NCBI GenBank assembly: GCA_036376915.1
Contig: DASUZK010000100.1
Coordinates: forward strand, 10,833-74,832
DNA from: VRUE01 sp036376915
GTDB taxonomy: Bacteria; Actinomycetota; Thermoleophilia; Solirubrobacterales; 70-9
DNA length: 64,000 nucleotides
Direction: 5' to 3'
Shown: piece after piece, positions 40,697 to 50,907 of the stretch
How the letters are laid out: each line of letters opens with the position of its first letter
Position numbering within the stretch: position 1 is the first letter of the stretch
The notes under the pieces: generated by a model
Databases searched by the model: none
Seen by the model: the letters and a program-made list of their open reading frames with translations, nothing else
What the model was told of the DNA's origin: nothing
Translations under genes and position numbers: made by a program

Positions 40697-42205
40697 TTAG
40701 GTGGCCGGGGTCTCGATCTTGGGGAACAGGGCTGGGATGCGCTCGACCCGCTGGCCGCCGGGGCGGGAGCCGAGCTCGGCCAGCTCGCGCGACTCCTCGC
40801 CCAGCGTCGAGAGCAGCTGCTCGCTCGTTCGCGGCAGGTAGGGGGCCAGCAGCAGGGTCGTCACGCGTATGCCCTCGCAGAGGTTGTAGAGGACCTCGTC
40901 GAGGCGCTCGGGGTCGGCCTCGTCCTTGGCCAGCACCCACGGCTGCGTCTCCTCGACGTAACGGTTGAGGCGGCGGACCAGCTTCCAGGCCTCCTCCAGA
41001 GCCTGGGTCAGCTCGACCTGGTCGAGCAGCTCACAGAAACGGGGCACGGCACCTTCGAAGTCCTCGGCCAGGACGGCGTCGACCGCGGCCTCCGGCACGA
41101 CTCCGGCCCGGTAGCGCTCGACCATCGCCAGGACGCGGCTCGCCAGGTTGCCGAAGTCGTTGGCCAGCTCGGTCTCGTAGCGGGCCTCGAAGCCTGCGGT
41201 CGAGATCGAGCCGTCCTGGCCGAAGCTGACCTCGCGGAAGCAGTAGAAGCGCAGCGCGTCGGCGCCGAAGCGGTCGATCGCCTCGAAGGGGTCGAGCACG
41301 TTGCCGAGCGACTTCGACATCTTCTTCTCGCCCATCAGCAGGTAGCCGTGGATCGTCATCCGCCGCGGTGGCTCGAGGTCGGCGGCCCAGAGCAGGGCCG
41401 GCCAGATCACCGCGTGGAACTTGAGGATGTCCTTGCCCAGCACGTGCAGGGAGGCGGGCCAGTAGCGCTCGGTCAGGTCCTCCCCCTCGCGGGCGAAGCC
41501 GAGCGCCGTCACATAGTTGAGCAGCGCGTCGAACCAGACGTACATGCGCTGCTCGGGGTCCCAGGGCAGCGGCAGCCCCCACTTCAGCGCCGGGCGCGAG
41601 AGCGAGACGTCCTCGAGCCCCCCCTTGATGAAGGAGACCGCCTCGTTGCGGCGGAACTCGGGCACGACGAAGTCGGGCCGTTCCTCGTAGAGGCCTTCGA
41701 GCTGGGCCTGGAAGGCGGAGAGGCGGAAGAACCAGTTCTCCTCGCGGATGCGCTCGAGCGGGATCTCGTGGATCGCGCAGGTCTGCCCCGGCCCGAGCTC
41801 GCGCTCGGCCTTGAAGTCGGCGCAGCGCGGGCAGTACCAGCCCTCGTAGGTGCCCTTGGTCACCCAGCCGTTGTCGTAGACCCGCTGCATGATCTCGGCG
41901 ACCTTCTCCTTGTGGCGGGGATCGGAGGTGCGGATGAAGAAGTCGTTGGTGGCGTCGATGATCGGCATCAGCGCCTCGAACTTCGCCGCGTTGCGGTCGG
42001 CCAGCTCCTGCGGCGAGATCCCCTCGCGCTCGGCCGCGGTCTCGATCGGCTCGCCGTGCTCGTCGGTGCCGGTGAGGAAGAAGACGTCCTCGCCCCGCTG
42101 GCGCATGTGGCGGGCGAGCACGTCGGCGGCCAGCGTCGAGTAGGCGTGGCCGAGATGGGGCTCGGCGTTGACGTAATAGATCGGGGTGGTGACGTAGTAG
42201 GACAC
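40697..42205 (-). CDS. metG: methionine-tRNA ligase
   Basis: 502 residues; charges tRNA-Met, including initiator tRNA. Visible: the HIGH motif PHLGHAYS near 16-23, the zinc site CPRC followed by CAIH (three cysteines and one histidine, as in the Thermus-type enzyme), and KKMSKSLGNV near 290. No C-terminal tRNA-binding EMAP domain, so it is the short form. GTG start at 42205. In the same direction as rsmI, 23 bp downstream of it. Confidence 0.95.
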   Translation of the reverse strand: MSYYVTTPIYYVNAEPHLGHAYSTLAADVLARHMRQRGEDVFFLTGTDEHGEPIETAAEREGISPQELADRNAAKFEALMPIIDATNDFFIRTSDPRHKEKVAEIMQRVYDNGWVTKGTYEGWYCPRCADFKAERELGPGQTCAIHEIPLERIREENWFFRLSAFQAQLEGLYEERPDFVVPEFRRNEAVSFIKGGLEDVSLSRPALKWGLPLPWDPEQRMYVWFDALLNYVTALGFAREGEDLTERYWPASLHVLGKDILKFHAVIWPALLWAADLEPPRRMTIHGYLLMGEKKMSKSLGNVLDPFEAIDRFGADALRFYCFREVSFGQDGSISTAGFEARYETELANDFGNLASRVLAMVERYRAGVVPEAAVDAVLAEDFEGAVPRFCELLDQVELTQALEEAWKLVRRLNRYVEETQPWVLAKDEADPERLDEVLYNLCEGIRVTTLLLAPYLPRTSEQLLSTLGEESRELAELGSRPGGQRVERIPALFPKIETPAT

Positions 42206-42227
42206 TGGCGGCCAGGCTAGTCGACGC

Positions 42228-43055
42228 TCACTGACGGGGCTCGCGACCCGTCAGCGCCCGGTAGAGGTCGTTGGCGCGGGTGCCGGTGAGGGCGGCGACG
42301 ACGCTGGCGGCGGCGCGCGGCCTGGCTCCCGACTGGACCAGGTGACGCAGCGCGTCGACGGCGAAGCTGATGTCGTGATCGTGCTCCTCGGAGGCAGCTG
42401 GCCCGATCACCAGCACGATCTCGCCCTTGACGTCGCCGCGGAAGCGGCGGGCCAGTTCCGCCAGCGAGCCGCGCGCGACCTCCTCGTGCATCTTGGTCAT
42501 CTCGCGGCAGACGGCAGCAGGGCGGTCGGGCGCGATCGCCGCCAGCGCCGCCAGCGACTCCCCGACCCGCCGCGGCGACTCGAAGGCGACGACGGTCTCG
42601 GCCGAGCGCAGCACCCTCTCCATCTCGCCGGAGCGCTTGGGCAGGAAGCCCTCGAAGCGCCAGCGGTCGGTCGGCAGGCCGGAGGCGACGAGGGCGACCG
42701 GGACCACGGAGGGCCCCGGCAGCACGGTCACGTCGAGGGCGCGCTCGATGCAGCGCCGGATCAGCCGGAAGCCCGGGTCGGAGATCGCCGGCATGCCCGC
42801 GTCGGAGACCAGCACGACGGTGTCCCCGCGCTCGATCCGCTGCGCCAGCTCGGTCGCGCGGGCGGCTTCGTTGCCCTCATGGTTCGAGACGAGCGGCGGC
42901 GCCGGGCGGATGCCGAGCTTGTCGAGCAGCCCGCCGGTGCGGCGGGTGTCCTCGCAGGCGATCCAGTCGGCGGTGACGAGGGCGTCGCGGACGCGGGGGG
43001 TGACGTCGTCGAGATTGCCGATCGGGGTCGGGCAGACGATCAGGTGGCCCGGCAT
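42228..43055 (-). CDS. rsmI: 16S rRNA (cytidine1402-2'-O)-methyltransferase
   Basis: 275 residues of the tetrapyrrole-methylase fold, with LIVCPTPIGNLDDVTPR at the start, CEDTRRTGGLLDKLGI, VSDAGMPAISDPGFRL and LPGPSVVPVALVASGLP. It methylates the ribose of C1402 in the ribosomal P site. The ATG at 43055 shares one base with the stop of the upstream glucokinase gene; the frame runs further up but that part lies in the kinase. It lies just before metG, as in Mycobacterium and relatives. Confidence 0.94.
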   Translation of the reverse strand: MPGHLIVCPTPIGNLDDVTPRVRDALVTADWIACEDTRRTGGLLDKLGIRPAPPLVSNHEGNEAARATELAQRIERGDTVVLVSDAGMPAISDPGFRLIRRCIERALDVTVLPGPSVVPVALVASGLPTDRWRFEGFLPKRSGEMERVLRSAETVVAFESPRRVGESLAALAAIAPDRPAAVCREMTKMHEEVARGSLAELARRFRGDVKGEIVLVIGPAASEEHDHDISFAVDALRHLVQSGARPRAAASVVAALTGTRANDLYRALTGREPRQ

Positions 43056-44026
43056 CAGCTCCCCCCTCGTTCCGATTCCTCCAGCTCGATCCGCGCCATC
43101 GCCGCGGCGCCGATCATGCCGGCGTCGCTGCCCAGCTCGGCGGCGACGACGGGGGTGCGGTTCATCGGCGGCAGCGCCCGCGCTTCCAGCTCGCGCCGGG
43201 CGGGGTCGAGCAGCAGATCGCCGGCCGCGATCACGCCGCCGCCGATCACGATCGCCTCCGGCTCGAAGGTGTTGGCGAAGCTGGTCAGAGCGACTCCGAG
43301 CCGCTGGCCAACCAGATCGAAGACAGCACGGGCGGTGGGGTCGCCGTTCAGGGCCGCCTCGGTGACCGCCTTGCCGTCGATGGGCTCGCCGTCGGCCAGC
43401 ATCTTGCCGAGAACGGAATCGGGCGCCCGTTCGGCCGCCGCCAGCCCTTCGCGGCCCAGCGCCGTGCCCGAGGCGAACGTCTCCACGCAGCCGCGCCCGG
43501 GACAGTTGCCCTGGCAATCGGGGCCGTCCATCGCGATCACCGTGTGGCCGAGCTCGGCGCCCGCCCCGGTCGAGCCGCGGTAGATCTCGCCGCCGAGGAT
43601 CAGCCCGCCGCCGATCCCGGTGCCGATCGTCAGCATCACCGCGTTCTCGGTTTCCCTCGCCGCGCCGTATAGATGCTCGGCGAGGGCGGCGACGTTGGCG
43701 TCGTTGTCGACGAAGACCGGCAAACCGGTCCGCTCGGCGACGAGATCGCGGATCGGCACGTCGTCGAGCGGCAGGTTGACAGCGGAGATCGCGATGCCCT
43801 GGCCATGGTCGATCGTCGCCGGGATGCCGAGACCGACCGCGGCGACACCCGGGCGGGCAACGCGTGCCTCGTTCACCTCACGCACGAGCAGGTCGACCAG
43901 CTCGTCCTCGGTCTGCCCGGTCGAGGCCTCGCGGCTCTCCCAGAGAACGTTGGAGTCAGGATCGAGGACGCCCAGCAGCATCTTCGTGCCACCGAGGTCG
44001 ACGCCGATGATTTCCCCTGCACTCAC
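43055..44026 (-). CDS. ROK-family sugar kinase, probable glucokinase
   Basis: 323 residues. N-terminal ATP-binding DLGGTKMLLGVLD (near residues 9-21), IGTGIGGGLILGGEIYRG, and the ROK zinc motif built from H, C-Q-G-N-C and G-R-G-C (near 170-185). It phosphorylates glucose or a related hexose with ATP. Start taken as GTG at 44026, since family similarity begins at EIIGVDLGGT. First gene of a kinase-rsmI-metG transcript, divergent from the LCP gene. Confidence 0.88.
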   Translation of the reverse strand: MSAGEIIGVDLGGTKMLLGVLDPDSNVLWESREASTGQTEDELVDLLVREVNEARVARPGVAAVGLGIPATIDHGQGIAISAVNLPLDDVPIRDLVAERTGLPVFVDNDANVAALAEHLYGAARETENAVMLTIGTGIGGGLILGGEIYRGSTGAGAELGHTVIAMDGPDCQGNCPGRGCVETFASGTALGREGLAAAERAPDSVLGKMLADGEPIDGKAVTEAALNGDPTARAVFDLVGQRLGVALTSFANTFEPEAIVIGGGVIAAGDLLLDPARRELEARALPPMNRTPVVAAELGSDAGMIGAAAMARIELEESERGGS

Positions 44027-44090
44027 GAGGAACTCAAGCTTGCGTATAGGCGATCGACCGCGGGCATCGGCATGATTCGCGCAGTCTTTC

Positions 44091-45332
44091 ATGCCCACTG
44101 ACGGCGAGCAGCAGCCCTCCGGGCCGCCCGAGTACAAGGTCTACCGGTCCCGGAAAGGCCTTCTGTCGAGGCTGCGGTCCCCAGACCTCTCAGGCCTCAG
44201 AGAGCGGACGCCGCGCGCGCCGAAGCCGTGGCGCCGCGAGAAGCGCGGCCGTCCCGAGCAGCCCGACAGTCCCGCGCGCACCCGCCGCTGGACGGGCAAG
44301 CGCCTGCTCAAGTGGGCCGGGGTGGCGGCACTGGGCTGGATCCTGCTCAGCTTCCTCGCCTTCGCCGTCTCGGCCCAGCTGCAGTCCTTCAAGCTCTCCG
44401 GCGAAGCGAAGGACGCCCTGCACGGCAACCCGATGCTGCTGCCGAGCGCCCAGACGATCCTCATCATCGGCACCGACGCCCGCCCACCGGACACCAAGGG
44501 GACCGGCGCTCCCTCGGAGGAGTGCTTCGAGCAGCAGTCCCGCGGCGAGGCTCCGCACGATCCCTGCTCGGTGGGCGAATTCCGCGCCGACACCCTGATG
44601 CTGATCCGCGCCGGCGGCGGTGCCTTCCGCAAACTCTCGATCCCGCGCGACTCCTACGCCGAGATCCCCGGCCAGAGCCCGCAGAGGATCAACGCCGCAT
44701 ACGCCTACGGCGGTGCCGCCGCGCAGATCGAAGCGGTCGAAGGCTTCCTTGACCTCGAGGTCGACCACGTGGCGATCGTCGACTTCACCGGCTTCGAAGA
44801 CCTGATCGACGCGGTCGGCGGGGTCGAGGTGAACCTGAAGCACAAGCTCTGCGCCGACATCTCCGGTGGCGCCGGTGGCGGCCAGGGCGGGGTCACCCTG
44901 CGCCTGCCCAAGGGCGAGAGCACGCTGAACGGGGAAAAGGCGCTCGCCTACTCACGGGTGCGCAAGCCGAGCGAATGCCCCGGGCCTGGCCGCAGCTACT
45001 ACTCGATCGGGTATAGCGACTTCGACCGCGAGCAGGCCCAGCAGGAGGTGATCAACGGGATCAAGGGACGGCTCACCGACCCCCTTCGCATCCCCTACAA
45101 CTTCGTCAAGGGCCCGATCATCGGCTGGGACGCGCCGAAGGCCTTCGTCAGCGACATGGGCTTCCTGACGATGCCGCAGCTGGTCCTCGCCGCCGCGATC
45201 GGCGGCAGCGCCCCGGCTGACGTGCTCTGTGCGGGCGTCAATTCAGGCTGCGACCCCGAAGGGCCCGAAGGAAGCGTCGAAGTGCCTGCTGAGACCCGGC
45301 GGCGGGCTGTTGACCGGTTGCTTGGGGGGTAG
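44091..45332 (+). CDS. LytR-CpsA-Psr (LCP) family cell-wall glycopolymer ligase
   Basis: 413 residues. An Arg/Pro-rich cytoplasmic N-terminus (1-65), one membrane helix (about 72-95), then the extracytoplasmic LCP domain: IIGTDARP near 121, FRADTLMLIRAG with the metal-binding aspartate, SIPRDSYAEIPG with the phosphate-binding arginine, and AYSRVRKPS. LCP enzymes move teichoic acid, arabinogalactan or capsule from undecaprenyl carrier to peptidoglycan. An insertion rich in Cys and acidic residues (SEECFEQQ near 140) is not common. Its stop coincides with the first base of a long perfect palindrome. Confidence 0.9.
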   Translation: MPTDGEQQPSGPPEYKVYRSRKGLLSRLRSPDLSGLRERTPRAPKPWRREKRGRPEQPDSPARTRRWTGKRLLKWAGVAALGWILLSFLAFAVSAQLQSFKLSGEAKDALHGNPMLLPSAQTILIIGTDARPPDTKGTGAPSEECFEQQSRGEAPHDPCSVGEFRADTLMLIRAGGGAFRKLSIPRDSYAEIPGQSPQRINAAYAYGGAAAQIEAVEGFLDLEVDHVAIVDFTGFEDLIDAVGGVEVNLKHKLCADISGGAGGGQGGVTLRLPKGESTLNGEKALAYSRVRKPSECPGPGRSYYSIGYSDFDREQAQQEVINGIKGRLTDPLRIPYNFVKGPIIGWDAPKAFVSDMGFLTMPQLVLAAAIGGSAPADVLCAGVNSGCDPEGPEGSVEVPAETRRRAVDRLLGG

Positions 45333-45409
45333 AGACGGCGGGGGACCCTCCCCAAAACGCGCGGCAGGAGCCGCGCTTGAGTGTTTTGGGGAGGGTCCCC
45401 CGCCGTCTC
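45332..45409. terminator. long perfect inverted repeat between convergent genes
   Basis: 27-bp perfect arms, 45332-45358 and 45383-45409 (GAGACGGCGGGGG... and its complement), with an inner 7-bp hairpin GCGCGGC AGGA GCCGCGC at 45359-45376. It fills the gap between the LCP gene (stop at 45332) and the convergent gene ending at 45428, so it is probably a strong bidirectional terminator, although no T-run follows on either strand. No other copy in the window. Confidence 0.75.
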
Positions 45410-45427
45410 CCGTCCAGCCCAGACGAC

Positions 45428-46021
45428 TCACTCCCTCTCTCCCCACGCGTCCTCCAGCGGAACACCGAAGGTGTTGAGGGCCCCGGCGAGCATCGCGTAG
45501 TTGCCGACGAGCATCACAGCCTCGAGGATCTGGGAGGGGGTGAAGTGCGGGGCGAGCGCCTCGTAGGTCTGCTCGCTGAGGGCGTGGTTATCGAGCAGCT
45601 CGGGGACTATGGGGAGGAGCAGTCGTGCCCGCTCGCCGAGCAGCTCGCTCCGCGGGTCCGAGGCGACCGCCTCTATCTGCTCTGTCGAGAGGCCGGCGCG
45701 GCGGCCGATCGCCTCGTGCTGGGTCCACTCGTACCGAGAGCCGCAGAGCCAGGCGGTGCGCAGGATCAGTGCCTCGGTGTCGCAGCGGTCGAGCTTGCCG
45801 CGCGGCATCAGCCGCATGTTGAAAACGAGGAAGGGGCGGAACAACCGGCGGTCGATCGAGATCACGCGCATGAACTGGTAGCTGCGGCCCTTGGTGAGGC
45901 GCTTCGCGAGCGCGATCAGGCCGCGGTGCAAAAGAGAGCGCTTGATCCTCGGGTCCTCGGTGCGATCTGGAAGCTCGTGCCAGCGTGGAGCGGCGGTGGC
46001 CGGACCGTCTCGGTCGCTCAT
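45428..46021 (-). CDS. carboxymuconolactone decarboxylase (AhpD-like) family protein
   Basis: 197 residues of the CMD/AhpD helical fold, with the family block ALILRTAWLCGSRYEWTQH, in which the cysteine and histidine take the places of the AhpD active-site pair; the second cysteine of the CxxC redox motif is absent (SRYE instead). Such proteins act as small-molecule decarboxylases or peroxidase-like enzymes. The ATG at 46021 overlaps the stop of the metallo-hydrolase gene by 4 bp, so both are translated together. Confidence 0.83.
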   Translation of the reverse strand: MSDRDGPATAAPRWHELPDRTEDPRIKRSLLHRGLIALAKRLTKGRSYQFMRVISIDRRLFRPFLVFNMRLMPRGKLDRCDTEALILRTAWLCGSRYEWTQHEAIGRRAGLSTEQIEAVASDPRSELLGERARLLLPIVPELLDNHALSEQTYEALAPHFTPSQILEAVMLVGNYAMLAGALNTFGVPLEDAWGERE

Positions 46022-47019
46022 CGCCCGCCTCCCGCCCGGCGCTCGAGCTCGGCCTTGAGCCGCTGCATCTGCAGGATCGCCCTCGTCCGGCCGACGCCGC
46101 CGAGGTGACCCTCGCCGCCTTCGCGCCGGAAGCGCTCGGTGCTGAGGGTGATGACGAGGCGGGCCGGGTCGTCCCACTCCGACCAGGGGAGCGACTCGAG
46201 CTCGTCGCTGAGCAGCAGCTCCCGCGCAGCCTTCGCCGGCGCAACGCCGCGGTCGAGCAGGCTGCCGCCCTCCACCCCCACCCACTCGAGGTACTCGCGC
46301 AGGAGATCGACCGCGGCCTGGTCGCAGACCGGGCCGTGGCCGGGCACGAACCTGGTCGCGCCGAGAGAGGAGATGCGCTCGATCGCGGCCAGCCAGCCGG
46401 CGATCGGCCCCGCCCAGGTGATCGGCGTGCAGCCGATGAAGAGGATGTCGGCGGCAAAGCAAACCGATGCGTCGGGCACCCACGCCACGGCGTCTCCCGC
46501 CGTGTGTGCCGGGCCGACCTCGATCAGGCGCACCTCGCGGTCGCCGACCGCGAGGCTCAGCTCGCCTTCGAAGGTCTCGTTCGGCAGGGTAAGCTCGACC
46601 CCGCTCCAGTCGAAGGGCGCCATCTCACGGCCCAGCGGTCGCAGCACCCGCCCGAGGCGCTTGAGGCGCCGCAGGTCCCGCGGCGTGTCGAGGGTCATCA
46701 GGCCCTTCGCCGTCGCGGTCGAGACGATCCGCGCCCCGCCGAGCAACTGGTTGCCCCAGACGTGGTCGCCGTCGGAGTGGGTGTTGAAGAGGGTCTCGGG
46801 AGCGGCGTCGACGAGCGCCCGCGCCTCGTTGAGCATCCGCCGGGTCAGCGCCAGGTCCCAGAGGGTGTCGACCAGCAGGACGTGCTCGCCGGAGGCGATC
46901 AGCCCGGCATTCGACTCGCCGAGCCCGCCGTTGGGCTGCAGCCAGGCCCAGGTGCCCTCGCCGACACGCTGGAAGCCGCGCGCGAACCGGGCCGGCTCCC
47001 CGTGCAGCGAGCGCTCCAC
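46018..47019 (-). CDS. metallo-beta-lactamase-fold hydrolase
   Basis: About 333 residues. The metal site reads THSDGDHVWGNQ near residue 71: the second histidine of the usual HxHxDH is aspartate here, while the first histidine and the final DH are kept. Further ligands are PAHTAGDAVAWV and the late PGHGPV. Function unknown; the fold covers lactonases, thiolesterases and glyoxalase II. GTG at 47019 is the first start in frame after the upstream FmdB-type gene, whose stop is 6 bp away; earlier codons in this frame lie within that gene. Confidence 0.82.
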   Translation of the reverse strand: MERSLHGEPARFARGFQRVGEGTWAWLQPNGGLGESNAGLIASGEHVLLVDTLWDLALTRRMLNEARALVDAAPETLFNTHSDGDHVWGNQLLGGARIVSTATAKGLMTLDTPRDLRRLKRLGRVLRPLGREMAPFDWSGVELTLPNETFEGELSLAVGDREVRLIEVGPAHTAGDAVAWVPDASVCFAADILFIGCTPITWAGPIAGWLAAIERISSLGATRFVPGHGPVCDQAAVDLLREYLEWVGVEGGSLLDRGVAPAKAARELLLSDELESLPWSEWDDPARLVITLSTERFRREGGEGHLGGVGRTRAILQMQRLKAELERRAGGGR

Positions 47020-47024
47020 CGCGA

Positions 47025-47342
47025 TCAGTCGCTGGTGGCCGCGGTGGTCGCCTTCGAGTCGCTCGACTTCGACGTCGAATCCGAGGAGCTGGAATCGGGC
47101 TTGGACTCCGAGCCCTTCGACTCGCCCGAGCCATCGCTCGAGCTGCCGTTGGCGCCGCCCTTCTTCTTCTTGCCGTAGTCGGTGTTGTAGAAGCCGGAGC
47201 CCTTGAAGTGGACGGCGACGGGGTGCAAGACGCGCACGGCGGGGGCGCCGCACTCCTGGCACTCGGTGAGCGGATCGTCGCTCATCCGCTGGATCACGTC
47301 GAAGACGTGATCGTTCTCGCACTTGTACTCGTAAATGGGCAC
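47025..47342 (-). CDS. FmdB-family zinc-ribbon protein
   Basis: 105 residues. The N-terminal 45 residues are an FmdB zinc ribbon: MPIYEYKCENDH then CQECGAPAVRVL, with three clear cysteines plus one His/Cys candidate. The second half is a Ser/Lys/Asp/Gly-rich low-complexity tail that is probably disordered. FmdB proteins are proposed regulators of amidase operons, but that is weakly supported. First gene of a three-gene minus-strand transcript (this, metallo-hydrolase, CMD protein), divergent from glyS by 36 bp. Confidence 0.87.
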   Translation of the reverse strand: MPIYEYKCENDHVFDVIQRMSDDPLTECQECGAPAVRVLHPVAVHFKGSGFYNTDYGKKKKGGANGSSSDGSGESKGSESKPDSSSSDSTSKSSDSKATTAATSD

Positions 47343-47378
47343 GGGATGCTGGATTATCGCAGCCGATACGGTTCAGGC

Positions 47379-48769
<1,391 letters not shown>

Positions 48770-48773
<4 letters not shown>

Positions 48774-49141
48774 GAGCCGCCCTCGATCAGGCCGATCACG
48801 TTGCCCTCGGGGTCGGCGAGCTGGCCGAGGACCATGCGGCCCATGATCGTCTCCGGGCCCATCACGCGGGTGCCGCCGAGGGACTCGGCCTTGGCGAGAG
48901 CATCCTCGACGCTGGGGACTTCGACGTAGAAGGTGACGTGGCCCTCATAGCCCTCGGGGCCCTGGCCGATGCCGCCGCCGAGGCCGATGCCTTCGGCGTT
49001 GCTGTTGGTCTCGCGATCGACGAGGCCGTATTTCATCTCGTTGTCGGCGTTGACGTTCCAGTCGAAGAGCTCGGCGTAGTAGCTCTGCAGCTTCCCGCCG
49101 TCGCGACCGACGACCTCGAAGTGGACCACTGGCTGTCCCAT
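48770..49141 (-). CDS. VOC (glyoxalase/bleomycin resistance) superfamily protein
   Basis: 123 residues with two beta-alpha-beta-beta-beta modules: HFEVVGRDGGKLQSYYAELFDW at the N-terminus and HVTFYVEVPSVEDALAKAESLGG in the second half, ending with FEDPEGNVIGL-like LADPEGNVIGLIE. Metal-binding positions of the fold are partly kept (H7 and E near the C-terminus). The substrate is unknown. Alone on its strand between glyS and the AlkZ-like gene. Confidence 0.85.
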
Positions 49142-49177
49142 GTCGACTCCTTGTTCGGGTTAGGGGTTGCGTTCAGG

Positions 49178-50209
49178 CTAACCGGCCATGAACCGCTCGA
49201 CTTCGACGGCGTCGGCTTCGAGCGAGGCCATCGCCTTCTTCGTCACCCTGCCAAGAGGCTCGATCGTGACCTTGCCCCTGTTCAGCTTCCAGGTGGCGAC
49301 CGCGCGGCCGTCGACCATGGCGAAGGGGCGGAAGAGGCCGTTGTTGGTGACCAGGTGGTTGTGCGGAGCGATGATCTGCTCGCGGGAAGTCCAGCCGAGC
49401 AGGACCGGGTCATAGGCGCCGATCAACTTTGGCTCCGGAACCTCCGGGCTGGGTGGATGCCTGGCGAGATGGACGAGGCCGTCGTCGCGCTCGACCAGCT
49501 CCTTTGCGATCGCGCTCAAACCGGCGCGCGTGTCGCGCAGCGGCAGGCCGGCCCAGCGGGCGAGGTCGCGGTCGTCGGCCGGCGCGTGGCCGACGAGGTA
49601 GCGGCGCGCCAGCTCGGCCAAGGCGAGGTCGCGGTCGGGTGGCTTGGCCGGATCGAGCCAGTCCCGAACCAGCACGTAAGCGTGCTGGTTGTCCACCATC
49701 GGCCCGCGAGCCACGATGCCCCGTACGCTGGCCAGGAAGAAGAGGTGGATCAGAGCCTGACCGGCTGTCGGCATTCCCGCACTGTCGAGCCTCTCGCGCA
49801 GCTGCTCGCGAGTCAGCGGCCCCTCAGCCGCAAGTGCCTTCTCCATCGCCTCGACGGCACGCTCAGCGTCGCCAGGTGGAACGCCCTCCTGCGCCAGGCG
49901 CCTGTTGGCGGAGGTGAGCAGCGGCGGCGTGGTCAACGCCTGCAGCAGCGGGTAGTCCTCGCTGCGGACCAGGTGCAGGGTGCCACGGTTGAGCCAGGCG
50001 ATCAGCAGCGAACGCTCCTCGCTCAAGGCCCGGTCGACGTCGGCGGCGGTCAGGCCCTCGCTGCGGGCGCGCACCGCCAGGCGCGCGCCGCGCGGGTCCT
50101 GGCCCTGCACGGCAAGCAGCCGCTCGGCCACCGCGGCCGGATCGCGGGCAGGTGGCCCGGAAAGTCCCTGCGAGCTGAACCGCTCGGCGAATATCTCAGG
50201 GGTTGGCAC
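49178..50209 (-). CDS. winged-helix DNA-binding protein of the AlkZ/YcaQ glycosylase superfamily
   Basis: 343 residues of the HTH_42 superfamily: the N-terminal LLAVQGQDPRGARLAVRARSEGL holds the Gln-x-Gln pair (Q35 and Q37) at the place of the catalytic motif of the AlkZ and YcaQ DNA glycosylases, which unhook interstrand crosslinks or bulky alkyl lesions. The middle part has the repeated winged helices; the C-terminal VATWKLNRGKVTIEPLGRV is the conserved end block. Most family members have no assigned lesion. No biosynthetic gene cluster is nearby to suggest self-resistance. Confidence 0.8.
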   Translation of the reverse strand: MPTPEIFAERFSSQGLSGPPARDPAAVAERLLAVQGQDPRGARLAVRARSEGLTAADVDRALSEERSLLIAWLNRGTLHLVRSEDYPLLQALTTPPLLTSANRRLAQEGVPPGDAERAVEAMEKALAAEGPLTREQLRERLDSAGMPTAGQALIHLFFLASVRGIVARGPMVDNQHAYVLVRDWLDPAKPPDRDLALAELARRYLVGHAPADDRDLARWAGLPLRDTRAGLSAIAKELVERDDGLVHLARHPPSPEVPEPKLIGAYDPVLLGWTSREQIIAPHNHLVTNNGLFRPFAMVDGRAVATWKLNRGKVTIEPLGRVTKKAMASLEADAVEVERFMAG

Positions 50210-50242
50210 GCCGGGATGATCGCGCAGGCTCAGCTCGCTGCA

Positions 50243-50836
50243 TCACCCGGGAGCTCGTCTTTTGCCGAAATCGGGCCGTTGTTCGACCGCCAGCAAGTCG
50301 ACGACGTAGACGATCGAGCCTTCTTTGTAGGCCAAGTGGGACGGGACGAGCATCTTGCGGCGGCCGCCAACCCTCATCCCCTTCAGGCCTTCTTCCCATC
50401 CCTGCATAGGCAGGCCGTGGTTGTATTCGAAGACGAAGGGCTGCTTATCCCAACGGGTTTCGAAAACCTTGCCGCTCTTGTAGTCGACGGCGACGAAATG
50501 AACGGCCAGCCTGCTGAACGGCCTCGTGACCGGCCCCTTGCCGATCTTCAGATCTTCGACGACCAGCTCGGTCGGCGGCGGCCCGGAGGGCACAGAGACC
50601 TTGGGTGGCCTGGGCGACACTCCAGCGATCGGCTGGGAGGCGTTCGTCCCCGCCGGCTGCTTCTTCGGAGCGGGTTCCTGTTCCTGCGGCTTCTTCGTGG
50701 CGGGTTCGGGTTCCTGTTCCTGTTCCGTGGTCGAGGCCTGGGTGGCCTGGGTCGTGGCGGCGGTCGATCCACCGTCGCCGCAGGCGGCCAGCGCGATTCC
50801 AGAGCAAATCACGACGATTAGCGCAAGAAACTTCAC
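50243..50836 (-). CDS. FKBP-type isomerase-like lipoprotein, degenerate
   Basis: 197 residues. Signal peptide and lipobox LAAC (cysteine near residue 19), a Thr/Gln/Glu/Pro/Lys linker (about 25-75), then an FKBP-like domain: PMQGWEEGLKGMRVGGRRKMLVPSHLAY and the end VVDLLAVE. Compared with its neighbour at 50908 the pocket is altered (the aromatic VSVEYVG becomes LAVHFVA, and the FDAS aspartate becomes a threonine), and the loop before the last strand is shortened. Start is GTG at 50836 without a clear ribosome-binding site. Probably arose by duplication of the adjacent gene, and may be a chaperone rather than an isomerase. Confidence 0.8.
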   Translation of the reverse strand: MKFLALIVVICSGIALAACGDGGSTAATTQATQASTTEQEQEPEPATKKPQEQEPAPKKQPAGTNASQPIAGVSPRPPKVSVPSGPPPTELVVEDLKIGKGPVTRPFSRLAVHFVAVDYKSGKVFETRWDKQPFVFEYNHGLPMQGWEEGLKGMRVGGRRKMLVPSHLAYKEGSIVYVVDLLAVEQRPDFGKRRAPG

Positions 50837-50907
50837 GCAAATGATTCTATGCAAATCCCGCCTTCTTGGAAGCGACGTAAAGCTGTCGTGCGGCGCTGGG
50901 CGGTGAG

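Noticed and set aside
40697..42205. Missing zinc cysteine in MetG
   Set aside because: The CxxC...CxxH pattern is the normal ligand set of Thermus-type methionyl-tRNA synthetases, so it is not unusual.
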